NCBI GenBank assembly: GCA_902168245.1
Contig: CABHPA010000097.1
Location: 1-35,276, forward strand
DNA: 35,276 nt
Direction of reading: 5' to 3'
Source: Candidatus Melainabacteria bacterium
GTDB lineage: Bacteria > Cyanobacteriota > Vampirovibrionia > Vampirovibrionales > Vampirovibrionaceae
The notes below the pieces were generated by a model. That model searched no databases, was not told the origin of the DNA, and worked only from the letters and a program-made list of their open reading frames with translations. A program made the translations under genes and the position numbers. Below, one piece after another: positions 8,107-16,126 of this stretch. Positions within the stretch are counted from its first letter, which is position 1. Every line of letters begins with the position of its first letter.

Positions 8107-9257
8107 CCAATATTGGGCAACGGTTCTACCCTGTCGCCGAAAGGTTTTACCAGATTCCCGACAAAGTGGGACGGGCGATCAATATTGATAACCCTCAGTC
8201 CGGCAGGGTGTCCAAGTGGATCAAGAAAGAGGCCAAGGCCGCCTTTGATTACGATTTCAGCCATTTCGCCAAGCTGGATATGGGCAAGGTCAAGTCCTTG
8301 CTGGCGGAACCGCCCAAGGGTGCGCTGCTTTTGCTGCTGTACCCGGCAACCGTCGGCCCCCGTATGTATCGGGCCTACCAGCGTGGTAAGGAAGAGAACG
8401 ACTACCGCGAAGTGTGGGACGTTGTACGTCGGGATATACCCGCTATTACCCTGTTTGTCTATGCCTTGCCCATTATTGTGCGTAGCCTGAGCGGCCTGGT
8501 GCAGAAAAAAAGCAAGGTGAACCTGATCGACTCCCATTCCGATCAGGTGTTGGCATACTCCCAGTTTAAGAACTATTACATTGAAAACGAGAAAATCCTG
8601 CGCGGCATTCTGGCGGAAGGCAGTGGGCAGGGACTCAAAAAAGCCGTCAATGCGCTGCACGACAACGGCCTGAGCAAGTTGCTGCCCCATAAGCCCCAGT
8701 TTACTAACGAACTGAAGGCTTTGAAGGAAGCCGTTAACAAGCTGGTGGACAGCTATAAGCACGATGTGCCGGGTCATGCCGAATCGCCGGAAATTCAGAA
8801 GCTCGCCGAGCAAGCGTTCAGCAAGTTTACCTCTGCCGATAACGCAGCCAAGCAAGCATTAACCCACGCTTATGAGGCTGGCTCCCGGCAGGCGATGACG
8901 GCGGCCAGAAACATGCAGGGCGAAATCAAGGGCGTATTGCAAAATTACGCCAAGGTGCGCCGCCTCCCGTCCGATATGGTGAGTTTCGCCATCATCATCG
9001 GCCTGATTGGCTGGTTCCCGGTGTGGTTCAACAACATCTGGAACCAGCGACAGTTTGAGAAAAAGATGGCCGCCAAAAACGCGGAGCAGCATAACCAGCC
9101 GCCGCAACCTGTTAACGCCTTCCAAAATATAAATATGCAGTTTAAAGCGATGAATATGGCGCCCCCACCCGCGTGCCCAATGGCCGCCGCAGACCCGTCG
9201 CCTCCATATCCGGGCAATATGGCGCCCAATCCGTTTAATCGCTTCGGGTTGCGTTAG
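8103..9257 (+). CDS. P4: lineage-specific membrane protein with C-terminal membrane segment and proline-rich tail
   Basis: 384 residues. The ATG at 8103 overlaps the P3 stop (ATGA) and has GGAGG at 8090-8094, 8 bases upstream; the GTG at 8088 is less likely. It lacks the clear F-x-G box of P1-P3. Hydrophobic stretches: LLLLLYPATVG (about 75-90), then a helix at about 118-138 (ITLFVYALPIIVRSLSGLV) preceded by REVWDVVRRD, which recalls NEIRESALRD before the hydrophobic segment of P1. A helical charged middle is followed by a membrane helix at about 299-320 (FAIIIGLIGWFPVWFNNIW), then NQRQFEKKMAAKNAEQH and a Pro/Met/Asn-rich tail ending NPFNRFGLR. The juxtamembrane part resembles P1, arguing for common descent. 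Function unknown. Confidence 0.83.
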   Translation: MTNIGQRFYPVAERFYQIPDKVGRAINIDNPQSGRVSKWIKKEAKAAFDYDFSHFAKLDMGKVKSLLAEPPKGALLLLLYPATVGPRMYRAYQRGKEENDYREVWDVVRRDIPAITLFVYALPIIVRSLSGLVQKKSKVNLIDSHSDQVLAYSQFKNYYIENEKILRGILAEGSGQGLKKAVNALHDNGLSKLLPHKPQFTNELKALKEAVNKLVDSYKHDVPGHAESPEIQKLAEQAFSKFTSADNAAKQALTHAYEAGSRQAMTAARNMQGEIKGVLQNYAKVRRLPSDMVSFAIIIGLIGWFPVWFNNIWNQRQFEKKMAAKNAEQHNQPPQPVNAFQNINMQFKAMNMAPPPACPMAAADPSPPYPGNMAPNPFNRFGLR

Positions 9258-9276
9258 ACAGTCCTTTAAACAGGCG

Positions 9277-10662
9277 TTACTGGTTTTTAACCTGCTGGAT
9301 ATGGGCCAGGTTGCTGCGGGCTTTTTCGTGCAGGGTATCCAGGGAAAGCACCTTTTTGTACATTTTAATGGCCTTGTTGAAATCTTTCTTGCGTTCCAGC
9401 GCCACGCCCAGGTTATAAATGGCGTCCACATCCTCCGGGTTGATGCTGATGGCAAGAGTCAGGTAGTGAATCGCCTGATCGATATTGCCTTGCAGCCCAT
9501 GTAGGGTGCCTAGCCCGAATACGGCGTCAAAGTGGCGGGAATCTATCGATAAAACACGTTCGTAGTTTGTCTGGGCCTCTGCCATCATGCCTTTTTCATC
9601 CTGTAGCAGGGCCATTTCGTAGCAACTGCCCACATCATGCGGGTTCAGGGTCATGGCGGTCTCAAAATGCTGGAGGGCTTTGGGGACATCGTGGGTGCGG
9701 GCCAACGCCTTGCCCAGGTTATAGTGGATATCGGGGTTGGTGTTGTCGTACAGCAGGGCTTCCTGGTAGTGGCTAATGGCGGTTGTAGAATCCCCTGCCT
9801 GGAAATGCTTGACGCCCTCGTTGCAAATGGCCGCCGCCAATTGGCTTTTGATGTGCAGCAGGTATTCTTGATCCTGAATGAAGTTCTGTTCCTGTAGCAC
9901 CATTTTGAAGTAGTCGATGGACAAGCCGTATTCGCCCTGATCAAAATAAGCTTGGCCTACTTTGCCCTGGTACTCCAGCCGGTTGCCGAAATCTGTTTCA
10001 ATCAGGCTGGTATATTCGGAAATGGCCGCCTCGTACTCGCCCAGGCGGGTTAAATAATCGGCCAGCATGGCCTGGTACCGGGTGGGGGAATTGGCCACTT
10101 CAATCAGCTGCCGCATATAGGGCAGCGCCTGGCGGTAATCCTGGGTTTGCTCCAGCAGCTTGATTTTCATTTTTAGCGAGTCTTCATGCTCAGGCTTGAG
10201 ATGAAGGGCGTGATCAAGTTCCTGGTGGGCCATGTCAAAATTCTTCTGGACCTGGAACAGGCGGGCCAGCTCAAAATGGGCTTCCAGCATGTCCGGGTTC
10301 AGGTTCAGCACGTTGCGAAAGGCGCTAATGGCGTTTTTGTAATCCTCTTTCTGGGTAAATACCCGCCCAATCTTAAAATGTACCGAAGGGTCGCTGCTCT
10401 TGATTTTCAACGCCGCCTGGTAATTTTCCAGCGCCTTGTCGTAATCAAACAGACTCAGGGCGGTATTTCCCTGGTTGATATAGTCCATAAAACTGGCGGT
10501 TTCCTCTTTCGATACGACTTTGACGCCGCCACGCCCTTCAAACAGGCCCGTTTGATTTTCCTTGGGGTTTTTCATCAGAATAAGAATCACAATAATGCCT
10601 ACGCCCACGATCATCACGATCCCAAGCGCGGTGGATTGCAGGTTGATTTCGAGCAGATACAA
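9277..10662 (-). CDS. Membrane-anchored tetratricopeptide-repeat (TPR) protein
   Basis: 461 residues. An N-terminal membrane helix (about 13-30, GIVMIVGVGIIVILILM) is followed by a soluble array of about ten TPR motifs from about residue 57 to the end, e.g. ALENYQAALKIKSSDP, AISAFRNVLNLNPD, AIHYLTLAISINPED and AIKMYKKVLSLD. TPR arrays are protein-binding scaffolds. The start codon is TTG (10660-10662): an in-frame TAA lies four codons upstream, and later starts would destroy the membrane helix. Plan and position next to LPS heptosyltransferase genes recall LapB/YciM, which tunes LPS synthesis, but the C-terminal rubredoxin-type CxxC domain of LapB is absent, so I do not assign that name. Its 3' end faces P4 across only 19 bases. 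Confidence 0.9.
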   Translation of the reverse strand: MYLLEINLQSTALGIVMIVGVGIIVILILMKNPKENQTGLFEGRGGVKVVSKEETASFMDYINQGNTALSLFDYDKALENYQAALKIKSSDPSVHFKIGRVFTQKEDYKNAISAFRNVLNLNPDMLEAHFELARLFQVQKNFDMAHQELDHALHLKPEHEDSLKMKIKLLEQTQDYRQALPYMRQLIEVANSPTRYQAMLADYLTRLGEYEAAISEYTSLIETDFGNRLEYQGKVGQAYFDQGEYGLSIDYFKMVLQEQNFIQDQEYLLHIKSQLAAAICNEGVKHFQAGDSTTAISHYQEALLYDNTNPDIHYNLGKALARTHDVPKALQHFETAMTLNPHDVGSCYEMALLQDEKGMMAEAQTNYERVLSIDSRHFDAVFGLGTLHGLQGNIDQAIHYLTLAISINPEDVDAIYNLGVALERKKDFNKAIKMYKKVLSLDTLHEKARSNLAHIQQVKNQ

Positions 10663-10702
10663 ATTGCAGATCCGTTAAATCACTTTTTTGGCCATTGTTT
10701 TC

Positions 10703-10708
10703 ATTATA
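10703..10708 (-). promoter_or_regulatory. Candidate -10 box of the TPR gene
   Basis: Perfect TATAAT on the minus strand, about 40 bases before the TTG start of the TPR gene and inside the 78-base divergent gap to the heptosyltransferases. No good -35 is visible. Confidence 0.35.
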
Positions 10709-10740
10709 AGTTACATTAGTTAATACTAGCTTCAGGCAAC

Positions 10741-11880
10741 ATGATGCATCCCGCTTCCCCCTCATCCCCACCATTTCATGACAGTCCCCGGATTCTGATT
10801 GTCCGGCTCAGTGCGCATGGCGATGTGATGCATACGCTACCCCTGCTGAGCGCCATTAAAAAGCACCATCCCCAAGCGGTAGTGGGCTGGTTGGTGGAGT
10901 CTTCCGCCGCATCCCTGCTGGAAAACCATCCGCTGATTGATCGTTTGCATGTGTCGCATCGCAAACGGTGGCTTAAAATGCTGCTGAACCCCCTTCAATG
11001 GTTCACACTGCGGCAGGAGGTGGGCGGCTTTGTGCAGTCGGTGCGAAACGAGGGCTATCACATCAGTTTTGATGTGCAAGGTTTGCTGAAAAGCGCCATC
11101 TGGCCGGTCTGGGCTAAAATCCCCCGTCGTTACGGCTTCAAGGCCACCCGCGAAAGCGCGGACGTGTTTTACACGGACAAACTGCCGCCCATGGTCATTC
11201 GGGACGGCAAAACCCCTGCCGTGGAGCGTTATCTGGATTTCGCCCGCGTCGTTGGCATTCCGGTGGAAGCGCCGGAGTTTGTGGTGTCGCCGGTTTCGGA
11301 TGCGGCTATTCAAAAAGTGGATGGCTTACTGGGGGACGAGAATTCGGATTTGCCGCTGGTGGTGCTGGCCCCGTTTACCCGCTGGCCCAGCAAGCACTGG
11401 GAGCCGGATTATTGGGCCAAGCTTCTGGCGCAACTGCAGCAGTTGCAGGTTCGGGTAGCCATTCTGGGCGCGCCTGCGGATTTATCGGCCACGCAGGCCA
11501 TGCTGGCCCCTTTGGGTGAACTGGCCCGGGCTGGGCGGGTGTTGAACCTGGTGGGCAAAACCGACTGGCCGGATTTATTCGCCCTGTTTTTGAGAACCCG
11601 CCTGCTGATTGGCCTGGACAGCGCGCCGCTGCACATTGCGGATGCGGTGGGCATACCGGAAATTATTGGCTTGTATGGCCCTACTGCGCCGGGGCGCACC
11701 GGCCCCATTGGTCGCCAGCATACCACGCTGACCACGGCGCTGGCTTGCCAGCCTTGCTTTGAGCGGGTCTGCCCCATTAAAACCCATGCCTGCATGAAGC
11801 AGCTGACCCCCGAAGTGGTGCTGGGCATCGTTCGTAGAACCCTGGGCTGCCTGGAACCCGATGGGGCCATAACACCATGA
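10741..11880 (+). CDS. Glycosyltransferase family 9 protein (LPS heptosyltransferase-like), first of a pair
   Basis: 379 residues, GT-B fold, GT9 (ADP-heptose:LPS heptosyltransferase) family; adds heptose, or a related sugar, to the LPS core on the inner face of the inner membrane. Visible signatures: N-terminal ILIVRLSAHGDVMHTLPLL (about 18-36), PFTRWPSKHWEPDYWAKL in the second domain, and the donor-site region GLDSAPLHIADAVGIPEIIG followed by LYGPTAPGRTGP. The C-terminal cysteine cluster CQPC...CP...CM is usual for the family. It overlaps the next gene by ATGA, so the pair is coupled. The ribosome binding site is weak (AGG 5 bases before the first of two ATGs). The exact sugar and acceptor cannot be told from sequence. 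Confidence 0.9.
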   Translation: MMHPASPSSPPFHDSPRILIVRLSAHGDVMHTLPLLSAIKKHHPQAVVGWLVESSAASLLENHPLIDRLHVSHRKRWLKMLLNPLQWFTLRQEVGGFVQSVRNEGYHISFDVQGLLKSAIWPVWAKIPRRYGFKATRESADVFYTDKLPPMVIRDGKTPAVERYLDFARVVGIPVEAPEFVVSPVSDAAIQKVDGLLGDENSDLPLVVLAPFTRWPSKHWEPDYWAKLLAQLQQLQVRVAILGAPADLSATQAMLAPLGELARAGRVLNLVGKTDWPDLFALFLRTRLLIGLDSAPLHIADAVGIPEIIGLYGPTAPGRTGPIGRQHTTLTTALACQPCFERVCPIKTHACMKQLTPEVVLGIVRRTLGCLEPDGAITP

Positions 11881-12899
11881 AGCGTCTGCTGGTGATTCGG
11901 TTGGGAGCGCTGGGCGATTTAATCCATGTTTCCACTGCGCTGGACGCCGTGAAGCGCGGCAACCCGCAAATGGAAATCCACCTGCTGACCAGCCCCGCCT
12001 ATGAGGCGCTGGCAGAGATGATACCGGCGGTAGATACGGTGTGGGCGTTCGATAAGCGACGGGGCTGGGGCGGCTTCTTTCGGTTGGTCGGGCAATTGCG
12101 GCAGGTGGGGGTTGATGGTGTGGTGAACCTGCACCCTTCTTTTAAAAGCTGGTTGCTTACCCGGCTGATTGCGCCCGTTAAGGCGGCCACTTACCGAAAG
12201 GAAAAGCTCAAATCCAAAGGGAAAGCCCAGCGAGCCGTTTCTCGGCGGCATGCGGTGGCGGATTTTTACCGACCCTTTGCGGAATTGCTGGCTGCCGCGT
12301 TGCCCGCTTCCCTGGTTCCGGCGTTGGCTCTGCCGGAAACCGAAAAGCTGTTTCCCATGAAGCCACAAGGCGAACAATGGGTGGGCTTGATTCCCGGTGT
12401 GGGGGCCAAGCGTTCCAACCGAGCTTGGGAACCTGCGGCCTATGTGGGGTTGGTTCAAAAACTGCTGGCGAAACCCGGTGTTAAAGTGCTGCTAATTGGC
12501 GGGCCGGATGAAACAGCATTGGCCGATAGCCTGTTAACCCAACTTTCAAACCTGGCGGAAGCACAGGAACGGCTGGAAAACCATTGCGGTCGGCACGATA
12601 TCCCTGGTACGGCCCGCCTGCTGGTCCAATGCGACCTGGTAATTGGCGGCGATACCGGCCCCATGCATTTGGCGGCGGCTATGGGCGCAAAACTGGTGGC
12701 GATTTATGGCCCTACCTCGCTGCAACGAACCGGCCCGGCAGCCCATGGGGCCATGAAGGCGTTTACCCCGCCGGAAGATCTCGGTTGCTGGCCTTGCGAG
12801 CTGCCGGAATGCCCTTATGGAGGCGAGCAGCATCTGGCCTGTATGCGGCAGATTTCGGTGGATTCGGTTTATACGGGCTGCGAAACGTTATTGCGCTAG
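11877..12899 (+). CDS. Glycosyltransferase family 9 protein (LPS heptosyltransferase-like), second of a pair
   Basis: 340 residues, paralogue of the preceding gene. The N-terminal domain begins MKRLLVIRLGALGDLIHVST, the classic GT9 glycine loop with an Asp. The C-terminal domain has IPGVGAKRSNRAWEPAAYVG, GGDTGPMHLAAAMGAKLVA and IYGPTSLQRTGPA, with the cysteine cluster CWPCELPEC...CM near the end. The ATG overlaps the previous stop (ATGA), so the two enzymes are made together, probably for consecutive steps in LPS core assembly. Transcription ends at the hairpin at 12969-13002. A WaaC- or WaaF-type role is likely, but which one cannot be decided. Confidence 0.92.
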   Translation: MKRLLVIRLGALGDLIHVSTALDAVKRGNPQMEIHLLTSPAYEALAEMIPAVDTVWAFDKRRGWGGFFRLVGQLRQVGVDGVVNLHPSFKSWLLTRLIAPVKAATYRKEKLKSKGKAQRAVSRRHAVADFYRPFAELLAAALPASLVPALALPETEKLFPMKPQGEQWVGLIPGVGAKRSNRAWEPAAYVGLVQKLLAKPGVKVLLIGGPDETALADSLLTQLSNLAEAQERLENHCGRHDIPGTARLLVQCDLVIGGDTGPMHLAAAMGAKLVAIYGPTSLQRTGPAAHGAMKAFTPPEDLGCWPCELPECPYGGEQHLACMRQISVDSVYTGCETLLR

Positions 12900-12968
12900 C
12901 GTTTTAATGGGGAACGGGAACTTCTCGATAGGTGTTTCTGCGCCTGAAAATAGCGCGTTTGCCTATAC

Positions 12969-13002
12969 AAAAAGCCCATCCCGAAACCGGAATGGGCTTT
13001 TT
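12969..13002. terminator. Bidirectional Rho-independent terminator between heptosyltransferases and rpsT
   Basis: AAAAAGCCCAT (12969-12979) pairs with ATGGGCTTTTT (12992-13002), with an additional CCG/CGG inside the loop. Runs of A on the left and T on the right let it work for both converging genes. Confidence 0.85.
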
Positions 13003-13026
13003 AAGACTGTGGAGACAGGGATCTGT

Positions 13027-13281
13027 CTAGGCGCTTTTTTTGACGGCAAGGGCTACTTTGGATTTGTAGCGGGCGCCGGTGTTTTTGTGCAGAATCCCTT
13101 TCAGGATGGCTTTGTCGATTAAGCTGTAGGCGATTTTCAGGCTTGTTTCACGAACAGCTTCATCGGTACCGTTCAGCACTTTTTTAATGGCAGTGCGGAT
13201 GGCGGACTTGGCGGCCATGTTGCGCTGACGGTTGCGTTCTGCGACGTCTACACGTTTTTTAGCGGATTTAATTCTAGGCAA
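13027..13281 (-). CDS. rpsT: Small ribosomal subunit protein bS20
   Basis: 84 residues, highly basic, mostly helical; binds 16S rRNA early in 30S assembly. The N-terminus MPRIKSAKKRV and the stretch RNRQRNMAAKSAIRTAIKKV are typical of S20, as are the KGILHKNTGARYKSKVA end and the length. The only start giving the conserved N-terminus is TTG (13279-13281), with AGAAGG about 10 bases upstream. E. coli rpsT also starts with UUG and is autoregulated at translation, so the rare codon may be functional. It is monocistronic, with a good promoter at 13362-13390 and the shared terminator downstream. Confidence 0.97.
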   Translation of the reverse strand: MPRIKSAKKRVDVAERNRQRNMAAKSAIRTAIKKVLNGTDEAVRETSLKIAYSLIDKAILKGILHKNTGARYKSKVALAVKKSA

Positions 13282-13361
13282 GATGCAATACCTTCTAGGA
13301 TTGGTGTACTAAAACTTGAGGGGACACACTAAAAATGTCTGTGGAAAATCTATGGCTCCCA

Positions 13362-13390
13362 TTTATAGCACCAACAAATAGGCCGATCAA
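13362..13390 (-). promoter_or_regulatory. Promoter of rpsT (extended -10)
   Basis: On the minus strand: TTGATC (13385-13390), a 17-base spacer, TATAAA (13362-13367), preceded by TGC, giving an extended -10. The spacing is ideal and it lies about 80 bases before the rpsT start. Confidence 0.6.
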
Positions 13391-13428
13391 GTATAGGGCT
13401 TGCTGAGCGCCAGGCCAACTTTTGCGGC

Positions 13429-14931
13429 ATGTTGGTTCAGGCTTACCATTTTAATACGGGCAAGGCGTTCCGCCAATGTTTGGGCCTTGTACCGGCTGAT
13501 GGCTTTAGGCCAGAGGATGGATGCCCGCTTTGCATCCGATCGGGTATGCTGGAAGTGAACCGAGGTGGAAGAAGAGTCTTTGTGGTCCAGAATTCAATGG
13601 AAGCCAGTGTGGAAAAACGACAGGCCGTAACGGCCGAATCATCCGCCAGGGCAAAAGCCCGGTTGGCGACTGCCGCCCATTGGGAGCCGGTGATACGTGC
13701 CTGTGCTGCGTTAACGCCCACGCTGACCGAAACGTTGCAGCAGTTTTGGGGTGTGCCGGTGCGGGTGGTGCTTTTGGGAGCTGGCTATCACACGCATTAT
13801 TTCTGGCGTATGGATGACTTCCACGTGTCCCAGCTTTCCCTGGCCGGGGCGGAGCAGCAAGGCTTGCAGGCTCCAGAGGCCATGGCGCTGCTGAAAATCT
13901 CCGATACGGCCTGCGCTACTTTTTTGAACAGGGTATTGGGAACCAAGCCCGCGCAGTTCAGTTTTAAGCGGCTTAGCCCGCTGGAAGCCACCATTTTAAA
14001 CGAGTTGGGGCGGGACTTGATGGGCTGCTTTATGAAAAGCCTGCTTAAAAATCCCGCCAAATCCGGAAAAAACCGGCAAGTTCACTTGATTTGGGCGCTG
14101 CAACTGGAAGAATCGGCGGCCGGGGCTATAAACTTGCCCGATAACGCCCAACCATTTCCCGAAGAAGTAGGCAAAATTGTGTTGAGCCTGCCTTCCAATG
14201 CCCTTCAGGCGCGTAAGTTGCCCCATTCCGGGCCTGCCGCGCAAACCGTGCCGGATGAGTTCTTTTTCCATGTGGATGGCGTGGCCCGCATTTACCTGGG
14301 CAATACCCGTGTGGCCCTGTCCGACCTGGACAACCTGGAGCCGGAAGACCTGATTGTGCTGGAAGACAGCCATGTTTCCCGCATGTTCGTGGTGGAGCCG
14401 CTTTCGGGCGCGCGGATTCCGTTTCAGGCCCAGATTCGCCAGCACCAAAGTATCACCATCCCCTACACACAGGAGCTTGCTACGATGGACATCCAGCCGC
14501 AAAGCGCGTCAGCCCGGCAAACCTTATGGGACAACCTGATGATTGAGGTGGGGGCGGAATTTGAGCCGGTTAAGCTACCGCTTAAGCACCTGAAGGAAAT
14601 GACCGAAGGTTTGGTGGTGGAAATGGGCGATCTGGTGCATAACCGGGTGTGCCTTCGGGTGGAAGGCAAGGTGCTGGCCTGGGGCGAGCTGATTATTGTG
14701 GGCGATAAATTCGGGGTGCGGGTGTGCCAGGTGGAAGCCAGCGAACAAGGCGGCGCGTCTGCCGAGATGCCGCCCATGCCGCAGGAAATGCCTGCCCCGG
14801 TGCCGGTGGAGCCGCCGCCACAGCCCATGCCGCAGGAAATGCCCCCGCCGGTTGAGGAGGAGGCCAATTTGGATAACTTCTTAAATGAAGACTTTGATGA
14901 AACTTTTGATGAAGATGAAGAAGAATGGTAG
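13429..14931 (+). CDS. FliM/FliN-like (SpoA-domain) flagellar switch protein with acidic tail
   Basis: 500 residues in the longest frame; no start has a clear ribosome binding site, and ATGs at 13546 and 13597 (MEASVEKRQAV) or a GTG at 13582 are alternatives. From about residue 57 to 225 a FliM/CheC-like region can be seen, including FKRLSPLEATILNELGRDL, similar to the FliM middle domain. Two SpoA (FliN-type) beta domains follow at about 276-345 and 365-436 (EMGDLVHNRVCLRVEGKVLA, LIIVGDKFGVRVCQV). Then a Met-Pro-Gln-Glu repeat linker and a very acidic tail ending EDFDETFDEDEEEW. In the family this protein forms the C-ring that docks chaperone-cargo and sets rotation. It heads a cluster with fliO, fliP, fliQ and fliR. 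Two SpoA domains in one chain also occur in SctQ of type III secretion, but fliO argues for a flagellum. Confidence 0.78.
   Translation: MLVQAYHFNTGKAFRQCLGLVPADGFRPEDGCPLCIRSGMLEVNRGGRRVFVVQNSMEASVEKRQAVTAESSARAKARLATAAHWEPVIRACAALTPTLTETLQQFWGVPVRVVLLGAGYHTHYFWRMDDFHVSQLSLAGAEQQGLQAPEAMALLKISDTACATFLNRVLGTKPAQFSFKRLSPLEATILNELGRDLMGCFMKSLLKNPAKSGKNRQVHLIWALQLEESAAGAINLPDNAQPFPEEVGKIVLSLPSNALQARKLPHSGPAAQTVPDEFFFHVDGVARIYLGNTRVALSDLDNLEPEDLIVLEDSHVSRMFVVEPLSGARIPFQAQIRQHQSITIPYTQELATMDIQPQSASARQTLWDNLMIEVGAEFEPVKLPLKHLKEMTEGLVVEMGDLVHNRVCLRVEGKVLAWGELIIVGDKFGVRVCQVEASEQGGASAEMPPMPQEMPAPVPVEPPPQPMPQEMPPPVEEEANLDNFLNEDFDETFDEDEEEW
14773..14843 (+). repeat. In-frame direct repeat in the proline-rich linker of the FliM/FliN-like gene
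   Basis: An identical 20-base unit encoding P-M-P-Q-E-M occurs at 14773-14792 and 14824-14843, 51 bases (17 codons) apart. It is a tandem-duplication type of linker repeat that could vary in copy number between strains. Confidence 0.7.
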
Positions 14932-14956
14932 ACGAATCAGCTAAAAGGAAAGCGCG

Positions 14957-15415
14957 ATGTTGAGTCATACAGGCACACTTTGGCAGTATTTGGGCAGCTT
15001 CGTATTCTATACGCTGGCAACCGTGGGCGTTATTTACGGCGTGTACTGGTACACTCGCAAAAACGCGGGTGCAGCCGCCGCTGTCGCCGCTGCCAAGGCG
15101 GAGGAAGGCCAAATCAAGCTGGAGCTGGAATCCACGCTGGCCCTGGAGCCGAACAAAAACCTGTATGTGGTGCGCAATGGGGTGGAACGCTTTTTGCTGG
15201 TGACTTCCGCCGAGGGCACCCAGTTGCTTTCCCGGCTGGACAATGTGCCTGCCCCGGTAGAGGAAGTGGTTGCTGAACCCGTGGTGGACTTGCCGCTTGC
15301 GCCCAAGCCCTGGTACGCAACTGAGCCGCCGCCCGCCATCATCCAGAGAAAAATTGGCTTTGGCGAGCGCTTTGTGCAAAGCGTGCAATGGCTGGTGGCC
15401 TCTCGCACCAAGTGA
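14957..15415 (+). CDS. fliO: FliO-like flagellar export assembly protein
   Basis: 152 residues. A single N-terminal membrane helix (about 12-32, LGSFVFYTLATVGVIYGVYW) is followed by an Ala-rich stretch and a small beta domain with the FliO pattern LELESTLALEPNKNLYVVRN then GVERFLLVTSAEGTQLLSRL. FliO helps the FliP pentamer assemble before FliQ and FliR join and is found with flagellar, not virulence, export systems. AAGGA lies about 9 bases before the ATG. It sits 25 bases after the FliM/FliN-like gene and 22 bases before fliP. FliO is poorly conserved, so the call relies on pattern plus position. Confidence 0.8.
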   Translation: MLSHTGTLWQYLGSFVFYTLATVGVIYGVYWYTRKNAGAAAAVAAAKAEEGQIKLELESTLALEPNKNLYVVRNGVERFLLVTSAEGTQLLSRLDNVPAPVEEVVAEPVVDLPLAPKPWYATEPPPAIIQRKIGFGERFVQSVQWLVASRTK

Positions 15416-15437
15416 CGTAACGTAAGGAGAGAACCCG

Positions 15438-16079
15438 GTGGATATGATGTTCGGGAAGCTGGACCCGGCGCTTCAGCTCATGATCCTGATGGCGTCGCTG
15501 TCGCTGGTGCCTTTTGTGGTGGTCAGCATGACCAGTTTTTTGCGCTATATGATTGTTTTATCAATATTAAAGACTGCCCTTGGGACGCAACAGGTACCCC
15601 CCGCCATTGTGTTGGTGGGTATGGCTTTGGTGCTGACCATGTACACCATGTCTCCCGTGTTTGGGGAAATTTACACCAAGGTGAACCCCATTATGCAAAA
15701 GAATGGCTCCGTGGTGCAGATTCTGGGGACGGCTTCCGAGCCGTTGAAAAACTTTATGATGCGCCAGACCCGCCAGAGCGATGTGGCCTTCTTCGTTCAG
15801 ATGAGCCACGATAAACCGCCCCAATCGGCAAAAGATATTACCTTGTGGGAGGTCGCGCCCGCCTTTATGATCAGCGAGCTGCGTACGGCCTTTGAAATCG
15901 GGTTTATCATCTTCATTCCCTTTATCGTGATTGACCTGGTGGTGGCCAACATCCTGCTGGCGCTTGGGATGATGATGTTATCGCCCACTATTATTTCTTT
16001 GCCCTTTAAAATCCTGATTTTTGTGGCCGTAGACGGGTGGAGCCTGATTGTGAACGGCCTGATCCAGAGTTTCAACTGA
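15438..16079 (+). CDS. fliP: Flagellar export gate protein FliP
   Basis: 213 residues; five copies form the core of the export gate in the inner membrane. Conserved stretches are clear: FLRYMIVLSILKTALGTQQV, SELRTAFEIGFIIFIPFIVI and LALGMMMLSPTIISLPFKIL followed by DGW. It is shorter than E. coli FliP and lacks the cleavable signal peptide, as in many non-enteric FliP and in SctR. The LSP in the third motif is closer to SctR than to the VPP usual in FliP. The start is GTG (15438) with AAGGAG at 15424-15429, 8 bases upstream. Operon: between fliO and fliQ. Confidence 0.95.
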   Translation: MDMMFGKLDPALQLMILMASLSLVPFVVVSMTSFLRYMIVLSILKTALGTQQVPPAIVLVGMALVLTMYTMSPVFGEIYTKVNPIMQKNGSVVQILGTASEPLKNFMMRQTRQSDVAFFVQMSHDKPPQSAKDITLWEVAPAFMISELRTAFEIGFIIFIPFIVIDLVVANILLALGMMMLSPTIISLPFKILIFVAVDGWSLIVNGLIQSFN

Positions 16080-16126
16080 CCGGATGCAAACTTGATTCAC
16101 GAGTCCCTGACGACTGGGAGCTGAAT

